From positions 29,029,226 through 29,093,225 of the forward strand of contig CM065168.1 of NCBI GenBank assembly GCA_033026295.1: a stretch of 64,000 bases of DNA, read 5' to 3'. Position numbers and translations under genes: made by a program. Below the pieces are notes generated by a model that was not told where the DNA came from, made no database searches, and saw only the letters and a program-made list of their open reading frames with translations. The first letter of the stretch is position 1; each line of letters begins with the position of its first letter. Origin of the DNA: Channa striata. Its lineage: Eukaryota > Chordata > Actinopteri > Anabantiformes > Channidae. Shown piece after piece: positions 20,110 through 33,394 of this stretch.

Positions 20110-23100
20110 GTCAGCTGGGTTTTCTCTCTCTCTCTCTGTGCGTCTCCCAGTCAGTTTCTGGCTCGCTCTCTCATTCTCTCCTGCTGCTCGCTCTGCCTTT
20201 GCCCTCATTGACTCCTTCTCCCCCCTCCTTCCTGTCTCCCCATTTCTCTCCCCCTACATTTTTTTTGCACTTCTACACGTGCGAAAGGGGAAAGAGCACA
20301 TGTTGAAAAAATTCACTGAATATTTCATGCAGCTTGTTGTGTTGGGGCTGAGGCTGTATCCAAAGAACCACAGCACAGAAGTGATGTGTGTGTTTGCCTG
20401 CGCGCATGAAAGTTTGCATGTTCAACTCTGTTTATTTTACTGTGTGTCTCTTTGCATATTGATCCGTGCGTTTGCTTGCTTTTTGGTGCTTGTCTGTAAG
20501 TTTTTGTTCCTGCCGACTTTACGTACTTCTTTATAGTTTCTTTGTTTACGTGTCCTCTGGTGTGTAATTGAGTTGCTCCGTCCTACGGCGTTTCTATGTG
20601 TCTATACGACCTTTTCATTGTTGTAGTATGTTTACGTATTTGCAATTTATTTAATGTCTAATGTGAATTTGTCTCTGGGATTAGTTCTCCGGGGCTGTTC
20701 GGCTAAAGTGGGGTGTGTTTGAATAGTAGCCAGGTAGAGTTGGTATCACACACAGCTGAACTCCCTCCACTCGCTCTGTGCCCCAAACCCAACCAATCAT
20801 TACAGTTGCCCTAAATGAGTTAAGTTAGTAACAAAGTATCAAGACGTAATCGCAATTAATTACATGCGATTTTCCTTTTTACCGCAAACTATTACATGAA
20901 CTATAACCACTATGAATCCTCAGCTTGCATGTAAGAGTGTGGCCTCCGCCATGTGTAAGAGTCTCAGATATACAGTAACAGGGTCTTAGGCAGTGACAGG
21001 CTTCAACTCGTTGCTGATGATTCCGTTATGCATCACAGTATGTGCTGTAGTGGTTGCCATGCCAACTCTTGTATGTACAACCAAGGCGCAAGTTAATGGC
21101 CTTTGTTGCTCTCTCTAGCTTTAGTTCTTTGTGGAATCAGGGCAGCAGCTTCACAGATATACATACTCACAAGTTTTCATACACAGCTCAGGTCGACAAC
21201 TTTATTAACATCACTTGATTTGCCTCTAGTACCGTGATGTGTGTTAATGACACAAACCGTGCAATGGTTTAGTCTAAGCTATTGCGTGTCCTCTCACTAA
21301 AGGAATGTGGGTAAGCATCAGTCACATAGTGTCATCAATTATTTATTTATGACAGAGTAGCTGGATGAGTTGTCGGGTCGACATCATTAAGTTTAACATC
21401 TAGATCAGGCTAGATTCGTAAGGCCGTCTGAGTCATATTACACTGTGATGGTTCATAATCAAACTCTGCCAAGAGGCAGCAGCAACACAAAGAATGACCT
21501 TTTTGTTTTTTGGAAAGCATGGAATGTCGAACGTCACCCCACCAGCACACAGAAGCAGAAACCAAGCATCCGCTCTACACTTTTTTTGTTTCCCCACCCC
21601 CACTTTCTTCCTCCTCTCATTTCCTCCTTCCACGCTTCCTGTTTCCTGGCTCTTATCCTCTCTTTGTTCAACTTTTTCTCCCACAGGACACATTTTCCTG
21701 TCCTTCCACTGTCATTTCTTCATTTGTGTGTAATGATTTTATTGTGTTGACGGTTACCAGGGCAATCACTAAAATGAGTCTTCCGTCTTATGACTCAAAA
21801 TCTGCTAATACGGCACGGTTGCATGGTTGAGATGACATAACACACCTAAACCTCGGTCCTTCCGTAGCCCTCAGTCAGTCATTCACAATAATCCTCACAA
21901 TCAGTTGATCGAAACAAGAGATGTCAGGAGAAGAGGGATGAAAAGGGTAAAAAAATTGAAAGAGAGAGAGTGGAGGGGGCACTCACTCACTTTACGTGAA
22001 AACAAAGCAATTACAGGCATTACTGGCCGTGTTGGAGCACATGCTTTCTCCCTCTCTCTCTCACTGGATGAGATCAAAAGCAGGAGCCTCAGCTGGCTCT
22101 CAGCTCTCCCACTGGTTTCATTTGGGTTATCACCATGGTCATCTCCTTGATAATGTTTGAGCGTATGTGTGTTTACATGCAGTTGCTTTTGGGAAACGTA
22201 CCCAAATTTCTCAAATCTCTGCAAATCATTCGGATCCTTCACTGGGGACTTTGAAGAAGCCCTCTTGTCAGCAGTTACAGCGTCACGTCCTTTGGCAGTC
22301 TCTAAGGTTTCTACATTTAAGGCAGTGCCAACTAATGGACGTGTCCAGGGTGAGCTCATACCTGATATCAGCTGGGGTCTTCTTTAGCCCCTCTGCAGCC
22401 CCACTACAGGACAAGTAGTAGCTGACGGATAGATTGATTTGGGCAGGTTATGTCATTCGCCCTGACGGATTCTCTCAAGCTTTGGTCTGATCTCGAGTAC
22501 ACGAATACTCTTGTCTTGATATGTGCCTCACCACAAAATGACCACACCACCACAATTTGGGGTGTCGCGCCATGGTCTGGTAAATATTTCAGGTTTGGAT
22601 TTTTTTTTTTATTCGATTTGAAATTATGGGCTTTTAAGTGAACAGTGAATGTTGGTCATCACCCCACCAGTATGAAAATGCAATGCAATACAGTAAAGTA
22701 TGCAAAAAGGCAAGTCTGAAAACCACCCGAAGCCTCTGTGTGTTTGTCCGCTCTGTTCAAAAAGTATTAACATGGTATTAATATTACAGGCTTGGGTCAA
22801 AATGGGGAAAAAATATTGAAACTGCTAGGAGAAAATAAAGGCTTTAGTAAACATACATGTGTTTTCATGAACACATGGATACACATTTCCATTTCAGTAA
22901 CAATGGAAAACATTATACTCAAAGTTCCTAGTGTGCACTTGTGCAGGAAGTGGGACTTTTTGGAAGAGGAGCGAGCTCTCAGCCGTTGTGTGGGGGTTTA
23001 AAAATAGAATTAACACACACACAGTGCTTGCAGCTCAGAAGTAGAAGTGAAAAGCATCTGAGTGACCTTGCTCAGTCTCCTATTTTTTTCTGTTTCTCTC

Positions 23101-24330
23101 TTTTTCCTCGTCTCTCGTCTGTCCTTTTTGTAGCCCTTACTACTTACTTCTTTTTGTGCTTGCTGTGTCTCTCACAGACATGAGAATAGACAAGAGAAGA
23201 AGGACCAAAATGTAGGACCAAGAACGATTGATTGTAAGCAAGGGAAAGACAGAGGAGTTCAAATGAAAGTGAGCATCCATTAGTGCATCTCAGACTTGCT
23301 ACATTGTCCTCACCACACAGTGCGGGTCAGGTCTTTGCATTAAAATTTTATTTTTTTTCCTTTGTGTGTGCGTGCGCTCAAGTAGCAAAGTCTGCATATT
23401 TGAAATGTTTGTGGCAGATAGCGATGCTGACCCTTTGGACGATGGAATTTCTGTAATATCTCTGTCTCTGTGCTTCACAGGAAAAGATTTTTATGGAGAG
23501 AGGGGGAAAAAAAGGTTTAAAAGAATGCTGAGAGTCAAAGATTGAGTGTTAGGGTAGAGCAGGTGTCACGGCGAATACAAGAACACACGCTTGCTGCCAA
23601 TATTTATCTGTTTGCAGAGACGGTCCCCTCACTACTCCGGTTTGTGTGTGTTCTCCATGCGTCACAGTAGATTTGTGATGCAAAGAGAGAGGGAGAGGTG
23701 GAGGAGTGAAGCAGTAGCGACGTGATGAGGGAGGAGAAAGACGAAAGCGAAAGACGAGAGGATTATGCAGTTTAAGATCATGCTGACTTTGATGAAATAA
23801 GTGAGGGAGTTGTAGGAAGATGAATAAAGTGCCGCAAAGATAATTTTGTTCTCTCCTTTCCCTCACCTTTCTCATTTTCACTCTGTTCTTTCTCTTGGTC
23901 TCCAGCTGTCGCTCTGTTATGAAGTTATTTTTATCCATGACTTTCTGTTTTGCTGCCTATAAAATTGTTGAGCTACACTTTTAAAATAACGGCGTGGATG
24001 ACAGCTCTTTTCTTTCTGCCACCTTTCTCACTAAAGGGAAATTCAAGTGCAGGAAAATCAAACTGGATGAAAAACTCCGACTGACTCTGGCAACCTGCCT
24101 TTGATGCTCTGCTGAAAACATTGCAAGTGTAACTTAAATGAGAGGCAAAAAACTGTTTAGGTAGGTGTCATATAAGAACTGATGTTATGCTTAGGGGACA
24201 GAGGGTGTGAATGGCAGTTTGCTTTGTCCACACACCTACATGCACTTAAGAAACCTGGTTATAGGGAATCTGTAGCCTCCTGAATGTAGCCTGGTTACTG
24301 AAGTCCACCAAAAGTCTTCCTCAGCCGTCA
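20110..24330. other. Long stretch without recognised gene
   Basis: Pyrimidine-rich patches (20115-20260, 21580-21720), an X-box-like word at 21053-21066, an AGAG/CTCT-rich stretch around 21955-22070 and assorted AT-rich sequence. I find no exon or RNA gene I can support. Confidence 0.5.
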
Positions 24331-24334
24331 TGGC

Positions 24335-24475
24335 GGGTTAACCGTGGCCAGGTCGCCAGCCTATCTCAGGGACACAGAGAGACATGCACAGGCACCTAAC
24401 ATTCACGGACCCTAATGAGAGAAAACTGGAGGAAACTAACGCAAGCACAGGGAGAATACGAAAACTCCGCTACTA
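24335..24475 (-). repeat. SINE body copy, antisense
   Basis: On the minus strand it reads TTCTCCCTGTGCTTGCGTTA, GTTTCCTCCAGTTTTCTC, GGCTGGCGACCTGGCCACGG. This is the same fish SINE body as at 690-885. The tRNA-like head is missing. Confidence 0.6.
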
Positions 24476-24541
24476 CTGTGAACTATGACCAATTTCAAAA
24501 AGCTGTTTTCAGACAAACAGGATGTTGTTTTTCAAAATTTC

Positions 24542-24992
24542 AGGCCCCTTTCAGACATGTACTGGAATTCTGACATTCTCCTGACTTTGTCTGGAGGGAG
24601 GTGCATTTGTGAATGCAAATGTGCCATCATTAATCCGGACTTTATCCTTTGAGCCCCCTAGTACAATGTCTGAATCGTGTGCGTTAGCTTGTGCGTGTGG
24701 CACGCTGCTCTATCTCAAAGTGTCATGAGGATTATCAGGAGGCGTGTTGCAGACCTTTCTATCACTAGATGGCTGTTGATGGCTGGTTGAGTTGTGTATA
24801 ACCCCATTTATTTTTTATTTTTTAGCTGCACAGGTTCAATGTGCTGGTAACAAAATGCTGTTTCCCGCAGCCGAAGTCCACGTTCTATCATGCTGGTCGA
24901 TTAGAGGTTACACGTGTGAAAACCCCCTCTAGACAATGTCCGAGGCTGAATTTCTCGTGACATTGTCCAGAGTTCATATGTGAAACAGGCTT
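24542..24992. mobile_element. MITE-like non-autonomous DNA element
   Basis: The left end (GGCCCCTTTCAGACATGTAC) and the complement of the right end (GCCTGTTTCACATATGAAC) are imperfect inverted repeats enclosing about 450 bp. Internal phrases (TCTGACATTCTC, ACATTGTCCAGAG) also mirror each other. No clear target duplication was found, so superfamily assignment is open. Confidence 0.45.
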
Positions 24993-25404
24993 TATATTCA
25001 GCGAAAAAAAAACAGGTGTACTGCAAGATTTAATGTTTTAGTAGAAATCATACACTGTTTGTGAAAACTTTTTTTGATATGATCAGTTTTCTGTGATTAG
25101 CAATTTGGCATTTGCACTTGGTTACATGCACATGTTACATGTTTCCCAGAGACACATATGTGGTTTTGCAGTTTAGTTGTATAAGAACATATTTTCTTTA
25201 GAAGACAAGGTCGGTTAGTATGGCTCATGCCTCTCGACCATCATGTTTCAGTTTACTCTGATGCTACATGTAAAGCTTTTGATATTATAGGTCGAATTAG
25301 ATCAAGTACATACTAAAATAAGTAGCATTTAATTTTATTTAAATGTTATTTTTAAAACCTTACAATGGTTTAAAATTTGTTACAAATTACAAATCCATAA
25401 TCTG

Positions 25405-25560
25405 GGTGTTTTCCACTCGCAGTGTGACTTTTTCGCCAAATCTGTGTCTGTCACTGGAGTTTGACCTTTTGGCCAGTGACCTCATCAATAAGGGGCACAT
25501 ATGGGGGGAAGGGTGTGGTCAGGGGAGTGTGTGCATGACCTTGATTGGGCCCCTAATATA
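25405..25560. promoter_or_regulatory. Candidate regulatory element with nuclear-receptor half sites
   Basis: TTTGACCTTTTGGCCAGTGACCT is approximated by three close elements: TGACCTTT, GTGACCTCA and, further on, ATGACCTTGATTG. AATAAGGGGCAC lies between them. Reverse AGGTCA-type half sites repeat within about 110 bp, and GACCTTGAT is also TCF/LEF-like. A motif-based guess. Confidence 0.3.
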
Positions 25561-25999
25561 GTTTGAGTGGGGGGTGTTCAGTTGAATGGAGTGGGGTTAG
25601 GCAAGGAGTGGTCACATGGGTCCGCATCTTAACACCATCTTAGGTTTCAGTCTATAGGCCACTGCGGCCTTCTCAAATCTGATCTGTGTGTGTGTGTGTG
25701 TCTGTCTGTCTTGCAGGTGGACTACACAATCGCTCATTCTCCTCTCTTTTCCTCCCTTTATATAAATCTCTGCTTTTCTCTGTTTGTCTGCCGTTGCTCC
25801 ACCCTCTCCGCCTTCAGCTTCTACATCCCCCTCCACCCATCTCCTATTCTTTTATTCCATCCCACCCTCCTGCCTTCCTCCCTTCCGCCAGTCAGGTGAG
25901 CGGGAGGTGAAGAAGGATGAGAAGTATTAGCCTCGCTGTCTGGAGCCAGTTGAAACACTATATCTTGACAATGAGAGGAAGGGTTGGTAGTAACTTGAG

Positions 26000-27109
26000 C
26001 TTTAGTGATTGTACATTCAACACAAAGGTCATTTTTGCAGACACTGGAAATGAGGGAATATGTTTAGTCTCCACCCAATGTCAAAATGTATTCAAAAGTA
26101 TTCATATTTTATTTCCTCAATTAGTGATGTAATCGCAATGCAATGTAGCCCTGGTGATTGTCTTCCTCCATCCTTAGGGAAGCAGAGGCTTGGGGCGGAT
26201 TTGCTTGCCCAGGCAGCTGGAAAATGGAGTTTAGTGAGCTCTGTGCCCTCAGGCTGTTACATGCTCGCTCTCTCTCTCTCTCTCTCACACGCACCCACAC
26301 ACTTACACACACACTCAAATGTACATACATGAAGTCAACACCGATGATCTGGTGTGAGGATGTGAGAAGTAAAAAAATGAAACGAGGACAATTATTAGGA
26401 CCAGAAACAAGCGACGCAAAAACAGGGACATGCATGTTTTCTATTTGATGATTATCAAAGTGTTTTTGGGTTTGTTTGTTTTTTTGTTGTTTTTTCAGAA
26501 ACGCAACCACAAACAGTTATGTGCTTCTGTTCACAACAGCGCATGGTATCAGTGCAAACATACACACCCGGGTGGACAGAACTCTTTACTAAACCCAGGA
26601 TCAGCTGACAGTTGCTTCAGATGTTAGAGAAAGTTAGAGAAAACATGGATGTACTAGGGACAAAGCAGAGCCAAGAATGTCTTCATTTCTTCTAAGCACT
26701 TGTAATTGTCCTAATGGGGCTGATAATTATATACCTGATGGGCAAAATGCACAACATCATAATGTCTTTATTAACACTTCACAATAAATTGACAACAATG
26801 AACGAAATCCATGTAACGTGAATCTTTCCGTACTGCTGAATGAGCGTTGCCTATGCTATTTCTCTGACAGTAGAGACAGATAAAAACAGCTGTTAAACTT
26901 TCATCATGATGTGTAATGTTTTACAGTTATTGCGTTACATTGTCGGATATTACAACCCTCACTCTGCTTGTCAAGTAAAACAAGGACAAACTATAAAGAC
27001 AGGCCCTACAGTTTTTCATGTGTGTCACCACTAATACACACAGGCTCTGAGCTAAAAATAGCACATTTGGAATCATGATTTATCCAAATGATGTTATTCT
27101 TTCCCATCC
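26000..27109. other. Stretch without recognised gene
   Basis: A (CT)n run near 26270-26288 followed by CA-rich sequence; otherwise AT-rich. No supported exon. Confidence 0.5.
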
Positions 27110-27400
27110 ACAACTACAGCATGGCGCTACTGTAGCTAACTGCCTCAGCAGGCTGGAGGGATGTGATCCGTCAAGCGCATAAGCTGGGCGACACAGTGGG
27201 ACCTCTGGGGCCTGTTCTGGACCTTCGATCCTTTTCTCGCTCCGCCCCCAACCCTCTGTCCGTTTCAGGCCAGGGCTTCTCTTGTGCAGCGTGGCGCAGT
27301 GTGTGGCCTGGCACTGGGCCAGAGCAGCCAGCCTGCTTGCCTCTGCCAGCCTCCCTCCTCTGAGACCCGAGACAAAGCTGGGACACAGCCAGACACTCCA
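27110..27400. promoter_or_regulatory. Isolated GC-rich segment
   Basis: It is clearly GC-richer than its surroundings, with GTGGGACCTCTGGGGCCTG, CCCCCAACCC and CACTGGGCCAGAGCAGCCAG. There are several CpGs but fewer than in the 5.4-6.6 kb island. Frames across it are open for 60-100 codons on both strands, as expected from base composition, and resemble nothing known. It could be an enhancer or an unrecognised exon. Confidence 0.3.
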
Positions 27401-30200
27401 CACTCACTGTTTATCTCACCATCACCCCCCCCAGACTCGGTTCTTTTTCCTCTCAATCATTAGGGGTCATTCTGTGCCTCCTTTCTTTCTCTTTTTTTTA
27501 AACACAACATCCTTTTGCGTGTAAGCGGTCTTTCTTTTCCTTCGTTTTTCTTTTGTTCTGCACTTAATGTTAGGTCTTCTTTCATCCCTTGTTCATCCTA
27601 ACATCTCACTCTCATCTTATCTGCACTGCTTCTGATCTCTTGTCAGTGTTCAGGATTTCCATTTCTCACACATGGTCATTGTTTCTTACATCTCCACATA
27701 CATTTTCTCTAAAGGGGGTGTTCACGTTATTAAAAATTACGCTCTGGCTCTGGTGAGCGCAGCATTTACAATCCAAAACTACCGGAGGAGCCATACTAAA
27801 CAGGGCCGCAGTGGGACTCAAACACAGATTTTTCTTGTTAGCTGTATCTGCATGCAGACTGTGTCGCAAACAAAGAATATGAACTCATGGTGCCTCCTGC
27901 TCCGCATACTGCAGAGGTCTGCACATACATCGATGAGGTGCAGTCAAATGCTGTGTTTGCACGATAACGTGAATATGCCTTCATTTCTGCATTTTAACCC
28001 CCACGCTCAAACGTATTCAGATGTACAAGTTTCAATATTGAATGTCAGTCTGGTTCCGAATCCACCTATTCAATCAAAATCCTTTCAAATCTCTGTTTCT
28101 GTAATTTAAAAAAGTTAAAGGTTAAAAAAGTGTTTTTAGCTTAAAATTAAATTTAGTGTAAAAAATTATATATTTAAAGTCTAGGAATGTACCTTTTTTT
28201 TAAAAGCATTTCCAGTCAATTCGTAACTAGAGAACCAACAACTAACAGGCTAAACCGTGGATGATCAGAGGGGTCATAGGATTCCCTGAAGTCACATCAC
28301 AGCGGCATAAAGTTGCAGGCTAAATAAACCTATTATTTTATTATTACATATTACATGCTAGGAGAAGTGTTAATACTCACCGATAACAAACCAGTGCACC
28401 AGGAACAACTTGTTTTGTCTCATTAATTATCATAAATCTCCTTGGTTATACTATAGGGAATCTTTCCCTATATTCTTTATGTTAATATTTTGCATAGTAC
28501 TTACAATAAAAGCATTGGTATGCTGATGCAGACTTAAAGTTAGACTTTGAGAACCCATGTTTACGTTGAACTGGATCTGGAGCCTGGGGCCAGTGTGAGA
28601 GCTGCTGCTGACGGTGTGATGAAATGCCTATGTGTAATTGAAGCAGCAGTACCAGGAGTCAGACTGACATGGTCCTGGCTTCGATATGTCATCAAAAACT
28701 CCATTAAAATTAACACGAGCCTAATCTTTTTTGATAAAAAGTTTTCTTGTTATAAAACTGGAATGCAAATCTCTTCACTGTGGTGGTAAACAAAAAATGG
28801 CAGGTATAACCTGTGAAAATTTTTTAATTTCTCTCCAACTCGTTGGTTCATGTCACATCTTGACAGTGTGAGTCCGTTCTGCAATATTATTTAAAGCAAT
28901 GGTCAAAATGTGACTAATGTCTCAGAAACCCAAAAGAATTTGCCTAAATGCATTTACTTTTCAAATGGTTATTTAAAGGAAATGCACTGCAAATGTATCT
29001 GCAAGTTTCCAGTACGTTTTGCAGTTGTTTTGTTTTTTGCACTGTGGAATGTTCATGCTTATCACGCTGATAGTGGATTTGTTTAGCTGCAAAGATCGCA
29101 CAACAGTCGCATATTACAGTGACTTCCACCCAGATCACAAATGCAACACGGCATCAGAACTCCTCTCTAATTTCAGCCGACATTATATTGGCACATATTC
29201 TTTCTTAATCCCGTTGCAGCGTTGCACACAAACACATATATAACCTAGTTCAACACATCCTTACACACACCGCAGAGAGCGGTGTTTCTGTGTGTGTGTG
29301 TGTGTGTGTGTTGACTGTCATCCTGTCGCTGTGTGTGGGCTCCACATCAAACCAGCTGCCTAACCGAAAATCTAACTCCAGCCATCACACTACAACCAGC
29401 TAGCATGCATCACTCACTCACTTTGTGTGTGTGTGTGCGTGTGCGTGTGCGTGTGCGTGTGCTCGTGTGCTCCACAGCCACCCACAGTGCTGCTGCTAAC
29501 ATCTCTGGTTGACTCCAACACTTCGCAGACATGAGCCGTTTGTACTTTACTCTGTTTCTCTTAACCTCATTTTCAACTTTCATTTATTTGCTTTGTTTTC
29601 TACAGTTTCACTTCCTCTACCTTTCCTTCCACAGTACTTAACTTATTTTCTTTTTGTCTTTGTTTCCTTTTCGATTCTTTTTTCCTTCTCCCACGACGTT
29701 CCTGGTGCCTCGTAATGACTTTGAATCAGAAGCTTCACACCTCACATTGTCCTTGAAAGGACAATATACACATAAGCCACGGTGCTAAACTTCTTCCACA
29801 TACAAGAGCACACATACCCACTATGTTCAAACTCTCCTCAGTGACCGTCGGTTCCGATCGACCTTCTTAGCTCTGTTTGCGCTACTAATTGTATTTCTTG
29901 CTCTTTTACATCACTTTAAATCTGTTTTTAGCACTTCCTGTAAGTGTCAGTATAAGATTCTTTAAACTGCATCTGCTTTTACGAAAGATATTCTGATCAA
30001 TTGATTTGAAGTGTAATGTACCAGTTATAAAACGATAAAAGATAAAAAAACCGGTATCAAACTCAATATGTTAAACATTTTCAAATGCCCGTTCCTAGTT
30101 GTCAGTTAATCCAACAATACTAAAGTAAACAGTAAACTAATTTTAGTCGAAAAATGCCATGAAAAATAAAACGGCCTCACGGTATTTAGGTGCAACATTC
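27401..30200. other. Stretch without recognised gene
   Basis: Pyrimidine-rich near 27460-27660; GT-type microsatellites at about 29288-29311 and GTGTGC-type at 29424-29461. No supported exon or RNA gene. Confidence 0.5.
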
Positions 30201-30207
30201 ATGCGCC

Positions 30208-30335
30208 GTGTTAGGCATGGTGGGAGTTGCTGGCTCACAGCTAGAAGGTCCCTGGTTCAATGTCTCTCTGTTTTGGCCCTGAGGCAGACTGGCAACCTGT
30301 CCAGGGTCGCCCTATGACAGCTGGGATAAACCTCT
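30208..30335 (+). repeat. SINE-derived fragment, sense
   Basis: CTCACAGCTAGAAGGTCCCT with a B-box-like GGTTCAATGTC is followed by the body phrase GGCAACCTGTCCAGGGTCGC and CAGCTGGGATAAACC. It is the same family as 690-885, with the central part deleted. Confidence 0.55.
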
Positions 30336-30479
30336 CCGCGACAACCCTGGAAACTCTGTCAGCGTGTTTTTTTTGTTAAGTCTTCCTCTTTGTGTTCTCT
30401 GTCAACCAGCCCGTGAGTCAGTCACACAGGTGTCTGACTCCTTGGTGTAAGAGGAGTCATAGTTAAGTTGCACACTGAC

Positions 30480-30602
30480 AGACATCCAAGGCAGATAGCA
30501 GTGAGTTTGTTGCCCAAGGACACACCTGGCACGTGGGTTGGATTTCATCCTGCAGACTTCTGCATCCTGGCCTGATGCTCTATCCACTAAGCCACAAGGT
30601 TT
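30480..30602 (-). repeat. tRNA-derived SINE fragment, antisense
   Basis: On the minus strand a tRNA-like head CTTGTGGCTTAGTGGATAGA (A-box) is followed about 30 bp later by a degraded B-box and by TGTCCTTGGGCAACAAAC, the phrase typical of fish SINE bodies. It is a different, older copy lying beside the sense fragment. Confidence 0.5.
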
Positions 30603-31159
30603 CTTAATAAGAGATATTTGATTCATATTTCTACTAAAAGAATGTCCACAAAGTTGCATATTATACCCTTCATTTGCAGGTTCTTACTGAATAATGATCA
30701 AGCTCAAAACACAAATCAGAAAGAAAAACACAGGGGTTTTTTTTTTGCAGTTTTGACCATATTTGTTTGATAATGAAAACAATTGAACAAGAGCTTTAGT
30801 CTGACAGTGATAGTCTGACAACTTGAGTTTATTGGGCATCTTCATATAGCAACGTCACTGCATTTCTAGATCTTGTTAATAAACTTGAAAAAGTAGCAGT
30901 AGTAATATTTCTGTATTGTTTCTTAAAATCTATGAGTCATAATCAGTGTGTTTTGTGTGTGAACATGCTAAAAATTGAAATCTCTCTAAAATGCCTTAAA
31001 TGGCTTGAATTAAATAAAGGCTGAGGTGCTTACCTTTTCAGATGATTATTTTGCTTATGCCGCTTATTTCTGAATAGTTTTTTCTTTTGCTGTTGTACAA
31101 GACAAACTTCATACTGCTACATACCTACATACCTACTGATCACAACTTAACGCATTAAC

Positions 31160-31290
31160 ACACAGGGCCCAGCTTCACCGCAGGCCGCTGTCAAATTACG
31201 TCATCATTAAAATTAATTGAATTTCCTGGTTCTGTATTACAGGCCTCACTTGGATTCCGTTGAAGCTAATGTAGCGTGTCATATTACATT
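31160..31290. promoter_or_regulatory. Candidate conserved noncoding element
   Basis: CTGTCAAATTACGTCATCAT (TALE/PBX-like TGTCAA and CRE-like TACGTCA) is followed by AAAATTAATTGAATTTCC and CTGTATTACAGGC. Homeodomain words are dense and the sequence is not repetitive. Confidence 0.35.
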
Positions 31291-31456
31291 ATTCTGACCT
31301 TGTCTGTCTCACAGCTCTCACAGGCTTGGTTGGGATCATTTTCTGTACCTTCAGGTCAGTTTGTCTGTACAAAGAACACAGACGTTTGAGATCAATCTTT
31401 TAGGTTGCTTTACAGAACAAAGTGCAGATTTTTTTTTCTTTGTCCCTCCCTTAAGG

Positions 31457-31458
<2 letters not shown>

Positions 31459-31493
<35 letters not shown>
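31459..31493. repeat. (GT)17 microsatellite
   Basis: Uninterrupted GT run. A CA-rich tract follows at about 31716-31763. Confidence 0.95.
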
Positions 31494-31495
<2 letters not shown>

Positions 31496-33394
31496 CGTAA
31501 TCTTTTGCCTTCTATGCAGTGCTTGAAGTTTTCCTTTGGTCAACTCCAAACTTTAACATCAAACACTCAAGTCATCCACCCTTGCTCATCTCTGTGTCCT
31601 CCTCCTCCTCTCATCATCCCTCTCTCCCCTTTCTTTCTCTGATCCAGTGAGATTATCTGGTGAGACTGTCCTGCAGATAAAGTGGGAACAAGTAACATTA
31701 GACATACTGACGCCCCTACACACACACACACTCTCACTCTCACACACACACACACACACACACTCACACATTAATCATGCAAAAACAAGAGAACACAGGC
31801 ACGTAAGTTGAGTTTAGACATTAACTTTTTGCAGTGTGTGCAATCAAAAGTGTTTCGTCACTGCTCTCTAACCATGTTTGACACACAGGGCTCTTTTTTA
31901 ATCCCACAATCAGACTTGCAACCCACTCAATGACTCACAAGTCACTACAGGCCAAACACACTCATCCACGTGCTCACACAACCTGAGGATTTCCACTGAG
32001 ATAGCCATGTGGTGCTAAAAAAAAGTCACATACTTGTCCAGTGCCCAAGTAACTAAGATACATGTTTGCCTCTGTTGCTGCCGTTAGTCTGTGTGTGTCA
32101 CGTGCCCCTCAGGCAGATGCTGAACATGTGGTTTGCATTTGTATATCTGACAGCGGCTGGCCTCCCTCTCTCCTGTCTGGAATCAAGGGTGAACCTCCTC
32201 CTCATTTGCCAGCTATCAAAGCACTGACCAAATGACAAACACACACACACACACACGGCCACATTCGCTTCACATACTGCTTCTTTTGTTTCTGGGTCTA
32301 AGAGGAGCCAGATGTGAAGTAACACATGCACATGCTTGTGTTTCCCAGACTGCTCTGCTCTTGCATTTTATGTGTGCGCGCCTCTTTCTTTTGTGTTTGC
32401 AATTTGCCTTTGTTCCTGGGTGTTTCTCTAACTGCGAGCACGTTTCTGTACTTGTGGGTAGACGGCATATCAACATACTGTACGTGATCCTGAGTAAAGT
32501 ATTATGTGTGTGTCTGCTGTCTCCCCCATTAACCGGACTTGTTGTTTTGTCTAAACCTCGACTCTTTACTCCTAGGGCATGCTGACTCAGCTGATCTGGA
32601 GCATTTACTGGGGTGTGTGTTACTGATCCAGCAGGGTTTAATCGGGTCTCTGTGCTTGTTGGGCTCTGATGATTCACACCCCAGTCAGCCAACAAGTCTA
32701 CGAATGTATAGTGTGTATTTGTGTGTGGACTGTCATGACAGTATCTTGCATGTGCTGGCAGAGGTACTCTAGAGGAGTGTTTACTCCGCATGTGGTCATT
32801 CTGTAGGTGGTGAAAGGCTTAATGTTTGCAAGCGCATGCGTGCACATGTGTGCAATAATGACCTTGTCTCTCATTGACGGTTTCCAGAAGGCTGATGAAT
32901 AAATAAAGGTGTGACGCCTCACCAGTAAGCCTGTCTCTGCTGCTAGCAAGACATAATGACACCACACACACGCGCACACACAAACATACACACACAAACC
33001 ATTATCTCCCACTCTTTTTGTATTTTTATTATATTATATTTATTCTGCACAGTAGAATTTTTTTTTAATTCATAGAGCCGAACCTTTTCTGCTCCATACA
33101 TGTACATCACTAGGTGTGTGCGCGCGCATGTGCATGTGTGCGTATGTGAAAGAGAGTTCTAAAAATTTGCCATAAGAACTGTCATAACTTAACTTCTGAA
33201 CTTGTGAACACTATGCATGCATTACAAAATTTCAAACGTTGTTTGTACGTTTATCTGTCTGTGCAAAAATATATCAGAGCTCCAGCGTCTTTCAGAATAA
33301 GTTGCAAAGAGAAGCTGTGTAGTGCAAATGGAAAGCTCACGCCCACTGTGTGTGCATGCACACATACCAGTGAAGTGGGAGTGGCCACTAAGTA

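Noticed and set aside
25717..25895. Possible 179-bp exon with TTGCAG acceptor and GTGAGC donor
   Set aside because: The interior is almost pure pyrimidine low-complexity sequence, itself like a polypyrimidine tract. No coding frame or exon-like composition.
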